This document shows positions 9,075 through 17,643 of a stretch of DNA of 64,000 nt, piece after piece. The DNA lies in the NCBI RefSeq assembly GCF_017745215.1, contig NZ_JAGHZV010000001.1, positions 186,001 through 250,000 of the forward strand, read 5' to 3'. The position numbers and the translations under genes are program-made. The notes under the pieces were generated by a model, which saw only the letters and a program-made list of their open reading frames with translations, was not told where the DNA came from and did no database searches. The DNA is from Sphingomonas sp. GTDB taxonomy: Bacteria > Pseudomonadota > Alphaproteobacteria > Sphingomonadales > Sphingomonadaceae. Position 1 is the stretch's first letter. Each line of letters starts with the position of its first letter.

Positions 9075-9109
9075 TATAATTTGCAAACTCGGTTCGCGCA
9101 ACTTTGCAA
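9075..9109 (+). promoter_or_regulatory. ScfR/PccR-type operator and possible -10 element at the scfR-pccB divide
   Basis: TTTGCAAA (9080-9087) and TTTGCAA (9103-9109) are separated by 15 bases. Between them is GTTCGCGCAAC, a degenerate related dyad. A perfect TATAAT (9075-9080) overlaps the first box on the plus strand. From memory, PccR of Rhodobacter sphaeroides recognises a repeated TTTGCAA-type motif with a 4-base spacer; the spacing here is longer by 11 bases, about one helical turn. Confidence 0.75.
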
Positions 9110-9178
9110 CATTACCGTTGCGCGCCGCGCCGCAGCATGAAAGAGAGCGCCACCCGCTGGCCACGCTGGAGAGCTGCC

Positions 9179-10705
9179 TTGTCGTCGACGATCGAGGAAC
9201 TGGAGCGCCGCCGCGAGGCCGCGCGGCTGGGCGGCGGGCAGAAGCGCATCGATGCGCAGCACGCCAAGGGCAAGCTCACCGCGCGCGAGCGCGTCGAGGT
9301 GCTGCTGGACGAAGGCTCGTTCGAGGAGCTCGACATGTATGTCGAGCACAATTGCGTCGACTTCGGCATGCAGGACCAGATCGTCCCCGGCGACGGCGTC
9401 GTCACCGGATCGGGGACGATCAACGGCCGGCTGGTCTTCGTGTTCAGCCAGGACTTCACCGTGTTCGGCGGCTCGCTCTCCGAGCGCCACGCCAGCAAGA
9501 TCTGCAAGATCATGGACATGGCGATGAAGGTCGGCGCGCCGGTGATCGGCCTCAACGACAGCGGCGGCGCGCGCATCCAGGAAGGCGTCGCCAGCCTCGC
9601 GGGCTATGCCGAAGTGTTCCAGCGCAACGTGCTGGCGAGCGGCGTGGTGCCGCAACTCAGCCTGATCATGGGCCCCTGCGCGGGCGGGGCCGTCTATTCG
9701 CCGGCGATGACCGACTTCATCTTCATGGTGAAGGATTCATCGTACATGTTCGTCACTGGCCCGGATGTAGTGAAGACCGTCACGAACGAGATCGTCACGC
9801 AGGAGGAACTGGGTGGAGCAGTGACGCATACCACGAAGTCGGGGGTCGCCGACGTGGCCTTCGAGAACGACATCGAGGCGCTGCTCGCGGCCCGCGACTT
9901 CGTGGATTTCCTTCCCGCCTCGAACCGCGAGGCGGCGCCGACGCGGCCGAGCGACGATCGCTGGGACCGGGCCGAGCCGAGCCTCGACACGCTGATCCCG
10001 CCCTCGGCCAACCAGCCCTATGACATGCACGAGCTGATCCGGAAGGTGCTCGACGAAGGCGAGTTCTTCGAGCTCCAGCCGGCGCATGCGGGCAATATCC
10101 TGATCGGCTTCGGCCGAATCGAGGGGCATACGGTGGGCGTCGTCGCGAACCAGCCGATGGTGCTGGCCGGGTGCCTCGACATCAATTCGTCGAAGAAGGC
10201 GGCGCGCTTCGTGCGCTTCTGCGACGCGTTCGAGATTCCGATCCTCACCTTCGTCGACGTGCCGGGCTTCCTGCCGGGCGTGGGGCAGGAGCATTCGGGG
10301 ATCATCAAGCACGGCGCCAAGCTGCTCTTCGCCTATGCCGAGGCGACGGTGCCCAAGATCACCGTGATCACGCGCAAGGCCTATGGCGGCGCGTACGACG
10401 TGATGAGCTCCAAGCATCTGCGCGGTGACCTGAACTATGCCTGGCCCACCGCCGAGATCGCGGTGATGGGCGCGAAGGGCGCGGTGGAGATCATCTTCCG
10501 TGGGCGCACCCCCGAGGAAATCGCCGAGCGCACCGCCGAATATGAGGCGCGCTTCGCCAATCCCTTCGTCGCGGCGTCGAAGGGGTTCGTCGACGAAGTG
10601 ATCATGCCGCACTCCACCCGCCGCCGCATCGCGCTGGGGCTTCGCAAGCTGCGCAACAAGCAGCTCGAGAATCCCTGGAAGAAGCACGACAACATTCCGC
10701 TGTAG
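9179..10705 (+). CDS. pccB: Propionyl-CoA carboxylase beta subunit (carboxyltransferase)
   Basis: Carboxyltransferase subunit that moves CO2 from biotin on PccA to propionyl-CoA, giving methylmalonyl-CoA. It is 508 aa from the TTG at 9179, the normal length; the N-terminus then reads [19 protein letters not shown], typical for PccB, and GGAGAG lies 5 bases before the TTG. An ATG at 9137 is in frame but would add an unusual 14-residue lead. The family segments [30 protein letters not shown] and [10 protein letters not shown] are all present. It heads the propionate gene group, directly downstream of the TTTGCAA boxes, with pccA 7 kb further on. Confidence 0.96.
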   Translation: MSSTIEELERRREAARLGGGQKRIDAQHAKGKLTARERVEVLLDEGSFEELDMYVEHNCVDFGMQDQIVPGDGVVTGSGTINGRLVFVFSQDFTVFGGSLSERHASKICKIMDMAMKVGAPVIGLNDSGGARIQEGVASLAGYAEVFQRNVLASGVVPQLSLIMGPCAGGAVYSPAMTDFIFMVKDSSYMFVTGPDVVKTVTNEIVTQEELGGAVTHTTKSGVADVAFENDIEALLAARDFVDFLPASNREAAPTRPSDDRWDRAEPSLDTLIPPSANQPYDMHELIRKVLDEGEFFELQPAHAGNILIGFGRIEGHTVGVVANQPMVLAGCLDINSSKKAARFVRFCDAFEIPILTFVDVPGFLPGVGQEHSGIIKHGAKLLFAYAEATVPKITVITRKAYGGAYDVMSSKHLRGDLNYAWPTAEIAVMGAKGAVEIIFRGRTPEEIAERTAEYEARFANPFVAASKGFVDEVIMPHSTRRRIALGLRKLRNKQLENPWKKHDNIPL

Positions 10706-10765
10706 TCGCGCCGGGAAAGAGACTCGCGTAAGCAGGCGTCTCCAACCCGGACTCGAAAGGCTCCC

Positions 10766-11287
10766 ATGCTCGGCTTCCTCGCTCTCGCGCTGCTCCAGAC
10801 CGCTCCCGCCCAAACCGCTCCCGCGGGTCCTCCGCAATGGACGACTCGCGAAGCCACCGACGCGGCTACGGCCAAGAAGTCGATGACCGCCATGATCCGC
10901 GCCGCCGACGGCACCGGCCGGCTGCTCGTGCGCTGCGACACGGCGAGCGTGCCGATCGTCTCGATCCAGTTCCTGCCCAAGCCCGGCTTGCCCGCGATGG
11001 ACCTGGTCACCGCGACCGCGACCTTCGACGAGGCGATGGCGATCAACAGCACCTGGCAGGTGGTCGGCGGCGGCGCCTACAACGCCGAGGTCGCCGACGT
11101 GTGGGACATGGTCAACCGCATCGCCAAGGCGAAGACGATCCGCCTCACCATCGTGAAGCCCGACGATTCGGTGACCGAATCGACCTTCGTCGGCCCGGGC
11201 GACGACAGCAAGTTCCGCCAGGTCTACGCCGCCTGCGGCATCCCGTTCGAGACGCCGCCGGTGCCCGTCAATCCCAAGCCCCGTTGA
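10766..11287 (+). CDS. Hypothetical exported protein
   Basis: A 173-aa protein with a short hydrophobic start (MLGFLALALLQTAPAQ) that looks like a signal peptide with cleavage near residues 15-18. A mature part of about 155 residues has two cysteines that could form a disulfide. I do not recognise a family with certainty; the layout is loosely like small periplasmic IalB-like proteins. It lies between pccB and the thiolase on the same strand, 60 and 8 bases from them, and so is probably co-transcribed. No link to propionate metabolism can be shown. Confidence 0.75.
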   Translation: MLGFLALALLQTAPAQTAPAGPPQWTTREATDAATAKKSMTAMIRAADGTGRLLVRCDTASVPIVSIQFLPKPGLPAMDLVTATATFDEAMAINSTWQVVGGGAYNAEVADVWDMVNRIAKAKTIRLTIVKPDDSVTESTFVGPGDDSKFRQVYAACGIPFETPPVPVNPKPR

Positions 11288-11295
11288 GTAGAGCC

Positions 11296-12480
11296 ATGTC
11301 CAGCGACGCCATCGTCATCCTTTCCTACGCCCGCACCCCGATGGGGAGCTTCCAGGGCAGCCTCGCGGGCGCGACCGCGACCGAGCTCGGCGCGGCGGCA
11401 GTGAAGGCGGCGGTGGCGCGCGCGGGCGTGGACCCGGCGGACGTCGAGCGCTGCTACATGGGCTGCGTGCTGGCCGCCGGGCTTGGCCAGGCGCCGGCGC
11501 GCCAGGCCGCGCGGGGGGCGGGGCTGCCCGACCATGTCGAGGCGACGACGGTCAACAAGATGTGCGGCAGCGGCATGAAGGCGACGATGATGGCCGCCGA
11601 CGCGATCGCCGCGGGCAGCGCCGACGTGATCGTCGCGGGCGGCATGGAGAGCATGTCGAACGCGCCCTATCTCTCGAAGAAGCATCGCGCCGGCGCGCGG
11701 ATCGGGCACGACACCGTGTACGACCACATGATGCTCGACGGGCTCGAGGATGCCTATGAGCCCGGCAAGGCGATGGGCGTGTTCGCCGAGGCGACGGCCT
11801 GCGACTATCAGCTGACGCGCGAGGCGCAGGACGCCTATGCGATCGAATCGCTCACCCGCGCGCAGACGGCGCAGCGATCGGGCTGGTTCGATCGCGAGAT
11901 CGTCGCGGTCGAGGTGAAGACGCGAAAAGGCGCGGAGACCGTCGACAAGGACGAGCAGCCGCTGAAGGGCGATCCCTCGAAGATCCCGACGCTGCGGCCC
12001 GCCTTCTCGAAGGAAGGGACGATCACCGCGGCCAACGCCAGCTCGATCTCGGACGGCGCGGCGGCATTGGTGCTGGCGCGCGCCTCGGTGGCGGAGGCCA
12101 AGGGGCTGAAGCCGGTCGCGAAGATCGTCGGTCATGCCGCGCACGCCCGGCTGCCGGCGCACTTCACCACGGCGCCCGTTGGGGCGATCGAGAAGCTGCT
12201 CGCCAGGATCGGCTGGAGCGTCGCCGACGTCGATTTGTTCGAAGTCAACGAGGCCTTCGCCTGCGTGACGATGTTCGCGATGCACGACCTCGGCATCGCG
12301 CACGAGCGCGTCAACATCCACGGCGGCGCGACCGCGATGGGGCATCCGATCGGCGCGTCGGGCGCGCGCATCCTCGCGACGCTGATCTCGGCGCTCGAGC
12401 GGACCGGCGGCAAGCGCGGCGTCGCGGCGCTCTGCATCGGCGGCGGCGAGGCGACCGCGATGGCCGTGGAGCTGGTGTGA
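11296..12480 (+). CDS. Acetyl-CoA acetyltransferase (thiolase)
   Basis: Thiolase, 394 aa, full length. The acyl-accepting cysteine is Cys90 (NKMCGSGMK). The histidine motif NIHGGATAMGHPIGASG is followed by the second active-site cysteine in CIGGGEA (Cys380). It catalyses acetyl-CoA condensation or thiolytic cleavage of 3-ketoacyl-CoA. Being in the propionate group, it may finish degradation of odd-chain or branched substrates that yield propionyl-CoA. Its TGA overlaps the next start by one base (TGATG). Biosynthetic (PhaA-like) and degradative roles cannot be told apart here. Confidence 0.93.
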   Translation: MSSDAIVILSYARTPMGSFQGSLAGATATELGAAAVKAAVARAGVDPADVERCYMGCVLAAGLGQAPARQAARGAGLPDHVEATTVNKMCGSGMKATMMAADAIAAGSADVIVAGGMESMSNAPYLSKKHRAGARIGHDTVYDHMMLDGLEDAYEPGKAMGVFAEATACDYQLTREAQDAYAIESLTRAQTAQRSGWFDREIVAVEVKTRKGAETVDKDEQPLKGDPSKIPTLRPAFSKEGTITAANASSISDGAAALVLARASVAEAKGLKPVAKIVGHAAHARLPAHFTTAPVGAIEKLLARIGWSVADVDLFEVNEAFACVTMFAMHDLGIAHERVNIHGGATAMGHPIGASGARILATLISALERTGGKRGVAALCIGGGEATAMAVELV

Positions 12481-12944
12481 TGGGGCATGTCCACGAAGCG
12501 ACGGTCGAGTGGCAGGCGGGCGAGGGCGAGCCCTTCCTGAGCCGCAAGTACAGCCGCGCACATCGCTGGACGTTCGACGGCGGCGCCGAGGTGCCGGCGT
12601 CGTCGTCGCCCGCGGTGGTGCGCGTGCCGCTGTCCGATCCGGCGGGGGTGGATCCCGAGGAGGCGCTGGTCGCGGCGCTGGCGAGCTGCCACATGCTGTT
12701 CTTCCTCGATCTCGCCTCGCGCGCGGGGCTCGATGTCGTCTCCTACGCCGATCGCGCGACCGGCGAGATGGGCAAGCGCGACGACGGCCGCGAGGCAATG
12801 GTCGCGGCGACCTTGCACCCGCACGTGGTGTTCGCGGGCGAAGCCGATCCGGCGAAGGTGGCCGAGGCGCACCACCGCGCGCACGAGCTCTGCTACATCG
12901 CGAACTCGGTGAACTTCCCGGTGAGCGTGGAGCCGGTGGCGTGA
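12480..12944 (+). CDS. OsmC family protein
   Basis: A 154-aa OsmC/Ohr-fold protein. The two expected reactive cysteines are present in ALASCHMLFFL and HELCYIANSVN, so thiol peroxidase activity on organic peroxides is plausible. It overlaps the thiolase stop by 1 base and the epimerase start by 4 bases (GTGA), so it is embedded in the operon. It differs from the separate ohr gene at 57750, which belongs to the Ohr branch with its own regulator. Its job in this operon is not evident. Confidence 0.85.
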   Translation: MGHVHEATVEWQAGEGEPFLSRKYSRAHRWTFDGGAEVPASSSPAVVRVPLSDPAGVDPEEALVAALASCHMLFFLDLASRAGLDVVSYADRATGEMGKRDDGREAMVAATLHPHVVFAGEADPAKVAEAHHRAHELCYIANSVNFPVSVEPVA

Positions 12945-13396
12945 AGCTTGGCCGCTTGAATCATGTCGGCATCGCGACGCCGTCGATCGCGGACTCGGTG
13001 CGCTTCTACCGCGAGGTGATGGGCGCCGAAGTGATCCGCGAGCCCTTCGACCTGCCGGCGCAGGGGGTGAAGGTCTGCTTCGTCGACACGCCTATAGGGC
13101 GGGCCGGGGGCACAGGAGGCCCTCAGATCGAGCTGATCGAGCCGCTGGGCGAGGGGTCGCCGATCCACGGCTTCCTGGCGAAGAACCCCGCGGGAGGCCA
13201 ACACCACCTCTGCTACGAAGTGCCGGACATCCACGCGGCCAAGGCCTGGTTCGAGGCCAAGGGCGCCAGGGTGCTCGGCGAGCCGCGGATCGGCGCGCAC
13301 GGCACGCCCATCTTCTTCGTCCATCCCAGGGACATGGGCGGGGTGCTGACCGAGATCATGGAGACGCCCAAGATGGCGGCTGGGCACGGATCATGA
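12941..13396 (+). CDS. mce: Methylmalonyl-CoA epimerase
   Basis: Vicinal-oxygen-chelate protein, 151 aa, that interconverts (S)- and (R)-methylmalonyl-CoA between PccAB and the mutase. The metal ligands expected for the family are visible: His8 (LNHVGIA), Glu64 (QIELIEP, where some members have Gln), His88 or His89 (GQHHLCYEV) and Glu138 (LTEIME). Translation starts at GTG 12941, overlapping the OsmC stop. It fits exactly between pccB and the mutase gene in pathway order. Confidence 0.93.
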   Translation: MKLGRLNHVGIATPSIADSVRFYREVMGAEVIREPFDLPAQGVKVCFVDTPIGRAGGTGGPQIELIEPLGEGSPIHGFLAKNPAGGQHHLCYEVPDIHAAKAWFEAKGARVLGEPRIGAHGTPIFFVHPRDMGGVLTEIMETPKMAAGHGS

Positions 13397-13422
13397 TAAT
13401 TTCGCGCGATTGGAAGGAAATG

Positions 13423-13671
13423 ATGAGCAGTCCAGCCAGATCCGTGGAGCAGGACATTGCCGAGTGGCAGAGCTGGCTTGATGACCCGGCCGCTTTGCGC
13501 AGACTCATGTCCGACCTCGACTTTCTGAAATCGGAAGCCGAGGCCCGTGGTTACGTCGAAGGGATTCTCGCGGGTCTCGACGACGCTCTTCATGGACGTA
13601 CCGTCCCGCACGAACAGATCGTCCGGGACATCGAGGAGCGTCGGCGTCGCTATTCCAGCGCAGCGGAATAG
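13423..13671 (+). CDS. Putative type II antitoxin (RelB/ParD-like)
   Basis: A small, charged, mostly helical protein of 82 aa ending in GRTVPHEQIVRDIEERRRRY, a tail pattern common in antitoxins paired with RelE/ParE toxins. The ATG at 13423 lies 5 bases after GGAAGG (13412-13417); ATGs at 13393 (overlapping the epimerase stop) and 13420 are alternatives that would give 92 or 83 aa. It ends in TAG overlapping the GTG of the toxin by one base. It probably binds the toxin and represses the pair. Exact family not determined. Confidence 0.75.
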   Translation: MSSPARSVEQDIAEWQSWLDDPAALRRLMSDLDFLKSEAEARGYVEGILAGLDDALHGRTVPHEQIVRDIEERRRRYSSAAE

Positions 13672-13943
13672 TGGTCGTCGAATGGTCGATCGAGGCCAGG
13701 ATGGATCTCGTGCGAATTTTCGATTTCAATGCCGCGAACAGCGAGCGTTATGCGCATCGTGTGGATCGACGGCTGGCGGAGCGGGCGTCGGCGCTCGCAT
13801 CCACGCCCTTTATCGGCAGACAGCTTGGCGCAGGGGCAATTCGGGCGCTTTCGGTGCCGGATATCCAATATGTGATTACCTATCGCGTCGAACCGGGTCG
13901 GGTGCTGGTGACTCGCGTGAAGAGCACGCGTGAACGGAAGTAA
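13671..13943 (+). CDS. RelE/ParE family toxin
   Basis: A 90-aa ParE/RelE-fold protein: [18 protein letters not shown] at the start, the helical turn [16 protein letters not shown] in the middle, and the closing strands [22 protein letters not shown]. Proteins of this family poison gyrase (ParE) or cut mRNA on the ribosome (RelE); the sequence does not decide which. The GTG start overlaps the antitoxin stop by one base. It lies only 4 bases before the mutase gene, so the pair sits within the propionate operon. Composition is slightly more AT-rich than that of the neighbours, suggesting insertion. Confidence 0.85.
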   Translation: MVVEWSIEARMDLVRIFDFNAANSERYAHRVDRRLAERASALASTPFIGRQLGAGAIRALSVPDIQYVITYRVEPGRVLVTRVKSTRERK

Positions 13944-13947
13944 TGCG

Positions 13948-16089
13948 ATGACCGACACCCCCACCCCCGCCGATTGGGCCGCGCTCGCGGCGAAGGAGAC
14001 CAGGGGCGCCGACCTCGGCTGGCACACGCCCGAGGGGATCGACGTCAAGCCGCTCTACACGCCCGATGACGTCGCCGGGATCGATCCCGGCCTGCCCGGC
14101 TTCGCGCCGTTCACGCGCGGGGTGCGCGCGTCGATGTATGCCGGGCGGCCGTGGACGATCCGGCAATATGCCGGCTTCTCGACCGCCGAGGAATCCAACG
14201 CCTTCTACCGGCGCAACCTCGCGGCCGGGCAGAAGGGGCTCTCCGTCGCCTTCGATCTCGCCACCCACCGCGGCTATGACAGCGATCATCCGCGCGTCGT
14301 CGGCGACGTCGGCAAGGCGGGCGTGGCGATCGACACGATCGAGGACATGAAGATCCTGTTCGACGGCATCCCGCTCGGCGAGATGTCGGTCTCGATGACG
14401 ATGAACGGCGCGGTGATCCCGATCCTCGCCTTCTTCATCGTCGCGGGCGAGGAGCAGGGCGTCCCCCAGGCGAAGCTGGACGGCACGATCCAGAACGACA
14501 TCCTGAAGGAGTTCATGGTCCGCAACACCTATATCTACCCGCCCGAGCCGAGCATGCGGATCATCTCGGACATCTTCGCCTACACCTCGGCGCACATGCC
14601 CAAGTTCAACTCGATCTCGATCTCCGGCTATCACATGCAGGAGGCGGGGGCGACGCAGGTGCAGGAGCTCGCCTTCACCATCGCCGACGGGATGGAATAT
14701 GTGAACTATGGCGTCGCGAGCGGGCTCGATATCGACAAGTTCGCCGGGCGGCTGAGCTTCTTCTTCGCGATCGGCATGAACTTCTTCATGGAAGTCGCCA
14801 AGCTGCGCGCCGCGCGCGTGCTGTGGCACCGGGTGATGACGAAGCTGGGCGCCAAGGACGAGCGCAGCAAGATGCTGCGCACCCATTGCCAGACCAGCGG
14901 CGTCTCGCTCACCGAGCAGGATCCGTACAACAACGTCATCCGCACCACGATCGAAGCGATGGCGGCGATGCTCGGCGGCACGCAGAGCCTCCACACCAAC
15001 GCGCTCGACGAAGCGATCGCGCTGCCCACCGACTTCTCCGCCCGGATCGCGCGCAACACGCAGATCGTGATCCAGGAGGAGACGGGGATGACCAAGGTCG
15101 TCGATCCGCTCGGCGGCAGCTATTATGTCGAGGCGCTGACCCAGGAGCTGGTCGACCAGGCCTGGGCGATCATCGAGCGCGTCGAGGCCGAGGGCGGCAT
15201 GGCCAAGGCGGTCGCGGCGGGCTGGCCCAAGGCGATGATCGAGGAAGCCGCCGCCGCGCGCCAGGCGCGGGTCGACCGCGGCGACGACGTGATCGTCGGC
15301 GTGAACAAATATCGGCTCGCCAGCGAGGATCTGCTCGAGACGCTCGAAGTCGACAACACCAAGGTCCGCGAGGCGCAGATCGCGCGGATCGAGCGGGTGA
15401 AGGCGTCGCGCGACGAAGCCGCCTGCCAGGCCTCGCTGGATGCCTTGCGCGAAGGCGCGGCCGGCAAGGCCAACCTGCTCGCGCTCGCGGTCGAGTGCGC
15501 GCGGGCGCGGGCGACGCTGGGCGAGATCTCTGCGGCGATGGAAGCGGGCTTCGGCCGCTATGCCACCGTGCCCAGGCCGGTGAAGGGCGTCTATGCCGCG
15601 CCGTTCGAAGGCGACAGCCGCTGGCAGCAGGTGGTCGACGGCGTCCGCGCGGTCGAGCGGCGGCTCGGGCGCCGGCCGCGGCTGCTGATCGCCAAGATGG
15701 GGCAGGACGGCCACGACCGCGGCGCCAATGTGATCGCCTCGGCGTTCGGCGACATGGGGTTCGAGATCGTCTCGGGCCCGCTGTTCCAGACCCCGGAGGA
15801 GACGGTGGTGCTCGCGCTCGACCAGGGCGTCGACATGGTCGGCGCGTCGAGCCTCGCGGCGGGGCACAAGACGCTGATCCCCGAGCTCATCAAGCTGCTC
15901 CGCGAGCGCGGGCGCAGCGACGTGAAGGTGATCGCGGGCGGGGTGATCCCGCCGCAGGACTATGAGTTTCTCCGCGACGCCGGCGTGCAGGGCATCTATG
16001 GCCCGGGATCGAACGTGGTCGAATGCGCGGCGGACGTGCTCCGCCTGCTCGGCCACAACATGCCCCCGCTCGAGGAAGCCGCCGAATGA
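13948..16089 (+). CDS. scpA: Methylmalonyl-CoA mutase, B12-dependent
   Basis: Catalyses (R)-methylmalonyl-CoA to succinyl-CoA with adenosylcobalamin. At 713 aa it is a full catalytic chain: a substrate-binding barrel over about the first 560 residues, then a C-terminal cobalamin domain. The B12 motif is DGHDRG with His589 as axial ligand (D587xH589xxG592), followed by GASSL and [10 protein letters not shown]. Sequences such as [21 protein letters not shown] belong to the barrel of this family. The start follows the toxin gene by 4 bases, and the stop overlaps a small membrane protein gene (ATGA). Cobalamin need here contrasts with the B12-controlled metE at the end of the window. Confidence 0.97.
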   Translation: MTDTPTPADWAALAAKETRGADLGWHTPEGIDVKPLYTPDDVAGIDPGLPGFAPFTRGVRASMYAGRPWTIRQYAGFSTAEESNAFYRRNLAAGQKGLSVAFDLATHRGYDSDHPRVVGDVGKAGVAIDTIEDMKILFDGIPLGEMSVSMTMNGAVIPILAFFIVAGEEQGVPQAKLDGTIQNDILKEFMVRNTYIYPPEPSMRIISDIFAYTSAHMPKFNSISISGYHMQEAGATQVQELAFTIADGMEYVNYGVASGLDIDKFAGRLSFFFAIGMNFFMEVAKLRAARVLWHRVMTKLGAKDERSKMLRTHCQTSGVSLTEQDPYNNVIRTTIEAMAAMLGGTQSLHTNALDEAIALPTDFSARIARNTQIVIQEETGMTKVVDPLGGSYYVEALTQELVDQAWAIIERVEAEGGMAKAVAAGWPKAMIEEAAAARQARVDRGDDVIVGVNKYRLASEDLLETLEVDNTKVREAQIARIERVKASRDEAACQASLDALREGAAGKANLLALAVECARARATLGEISAAMEAGFGRYATVPRPVKGVYAAPFEGDSRWQQVVDGVRAVERRLGRRPRLLIAKMGQDGHDRGANVIASAFGDMGFEIVSGPLFQTPEETVVLALDQGVDMVGASSLAAGHKTLIPELIKLLRERGRSDVKVIAGGVIPPQDYEFLRDAGVQGIYGPGSNVVECAADVLRLLGHNMPPLEEAAE

Positions 16090-16442
16090 TCGAGGACGAG
16101 ACCGCGGAAGAGGGGCGCGAGCTGCCCTTCGGCCGCGCCTATGACTATTTCAAGCACCTGACCGGCATCTCGCTGGTCTCGATCGGCGGCGTGTTCGCGT
16201 TCATGGACGGCACCGGCACGAAGCTGGACCCGCCGCGCGTGATCGTCATCCTGACCGCGATCGGGCTGGCCGGGGTGATCAGCCTGCTGATGGCGGGCGC
16301 GCTCGTCTCGATCGAAGTGAAGCCCGTGCCGCGCGACAGGATGGCCCGGCAGGTGCGCTGGGGCCTGATAGGGGCGAGCTTCTTCCTTGCGATCGGGCTC
16401 GGCTCGTTCGTGCAAACCTTCGGATCGGCAATCCTCAAATGA
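16086..16442 (+). CDS. Small membrane protein, unknown function
   Basis: A 118-aa protein with a charged N-terminus and three likely membrane helices (about residues 25-40, 50-75 and 93-112). It overlaps both neighbours by 4 bases (ATGA at each side), so it is translationally coupled to the mutase and bioB genes. I do not recognise a family. Confidence 0.75.
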   Translation: MIEDETAEEGRELPFGRAYDYFKHLTGISLVSIGGVFAFMDGTGTKLDPPRVIVILTAIGLAGVISLLMAGALVSIEVKPVPRDRMARQVRWGLIGASFFLAIGLGSFVQTFGSAILK

Positions 16443-17431
16443 CACGTACCGACTGGACCCGCGACGAGATCGCCGCGCTGTTCGACCTTCCCTTCACCGA
16501 GCTGCTGTTCCAGGCGGCCACGGCGCACCGCGCGCATCATGCGCCCGACGAGGTCCAGCTCTCGACCTTGCTCTCGATCAAGACCGGCGGCTGTCCCGAG
16601 GATTGCGGCTATTGCAACCAGTCGGCGCATGCCGAGACCGGGCTCAAGGCGACCAAGCTGATGGACGTCCGCGCGGTGCTCCAGGCGGCGGCGCAGGCGA
16701 AGGACAACGGCTCGTCGCGCTTCTGCATGGGTGCGGCGTGGCGCAATCCCAAGGACAGGGACATGCCCGCCATCGTCGAGATGGTGAAGGGCGTCCGCCA
16801 GATGGGGATGGAAACCTGCATGACGCTGGGGATGCTCAGCGAGACGCAGGCCGCGATGCTCGCCGAGGCGGGGCTCGATTACTACAACCACAACATCGAC
16901 ACCTCGCCGGAGCGCTATGGCGAAGTGATCACGACGCGGACCTTCGAGGACCGGCTCGAGACGCTCGACCATGTCCGCGAGGCGGGGATCAACGTCTGCT
17001 GCGGCGGCATCGTCGGCATGGGCGAGACGCGCGCCGACCGCGTGGGGTTCATCCATGCGCTGGCGACGCTGCCCAGGCATCCCGAGAGCGTGCCGGTGAA
17101 TGCGCTGGTGCCGGTGAAGGGCACGGTGCTCGGCAACATGCTGGCCGATACGCCGCTGGCGAAGATCGACGACATCGAGTTCGTGCGGACCGTGGCGGTG
17201 GCGCGGATCACCATGCCCGAATCGATGGTGCGGCTGAGCGCGGGCCGCGAGAGCATGAGCGAGGCGACCCAGGCCTTGTGCTTCCTCGCGGGCGCCAACT
17301 CGATCTTCACCGGCGACCGGCTGCTGACGACCGGCAACCGCGGCGACGATGCCGATGCGGCGTTGTTCGCCCGGCTGGGGCTGAAGGCGATGCAGGGCGA
17401 AGTGAAGACCGAGTTGGAGGCGGCGGAGTGA
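16439..17431 (+). CDS. bioB: Biotin synthase
   Basis: Radical SAM enzyme that inserts sulfur into dethiobiotin, 330 aa, normal length. The 4Fe-4S cysteines are C52, C56 and C59 ([13 protein letters not shown]). Further conserved parts are [27 protein letters not shown] and [10 protein letters not shown]. Placement between the mutase and pccA makes sense because PccA carries biotin. No other bio gene is nearby, so the rest of the pathway is elsewhere. Confidence 0.97.
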   Translation: MTRTDWTRDEIAALFDLPFTELLFQAATAHRAHHAPDEVQLSTLLSIKTGGCPEDCGYCNQSAHAETGLKATKLMDVRAVLQAAAQAKDNGSSRFCMGAAWRNPKDRDMPAIVEMVKGVRQMGMETCMTLGMLSETQAAMLAEAGLDYYNHNIDTSPERYGEVITTRTFEDRLETLDHVREAGINVCCGGIVGMGETRADRVGFIHALATLPRHPESVPVNALVPVKGTVLGNMLADTPLAKIDDIEFVRTVAVARITMPESMVRLSAGRESMSEATQALCFLAGANSIFTGDRLLTTGNRGDDADAALFARLGLKAMQGEVKTELEAAE

Positions 17432-17498
17432 GTTCTCCGCGCCGTCAGCTGAACTTGGGCGTGTCGTCGATCATCGACCGTTCCTTGCCCCCTTCAGC

Positions 17499-17568
17499 CG
17501 TCATCCCGGCCCAGGGCAGCGAGCGATGACCTTTGTGGCCCTGGGTCCCGGCTTTCGCCGGGATGACG
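17499..17568 (-). repeat. REP-like inverted repeat, copy 4 (one arm shortened)
   Basis: The right arm is complete, but the left arm stops after CGTCATCCCGGC, missing about 13 bases. Read on the minus strand, the core has TCATCGCTCGC, so this copy is inverted relative to copies 1-3. It lies in the bioB-pccA gap. Confidence 0.8.
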
Positions 17569-17643
17569 GCTGGGCGATGTCTCCCTCGCAAGTGGCGATA
17601 CGTCCAAGTTCAGGGTGGCGAAGAAGGATTTGAGAGAGGTCTG

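Noticed and set aside
9137..9178. ATG at 9137 as the pccB start
   Set aside because: It adds 14 residues that do not resemble PccB N-termini, whereas TTG 9179 has a ribosome site and yields the standard start.
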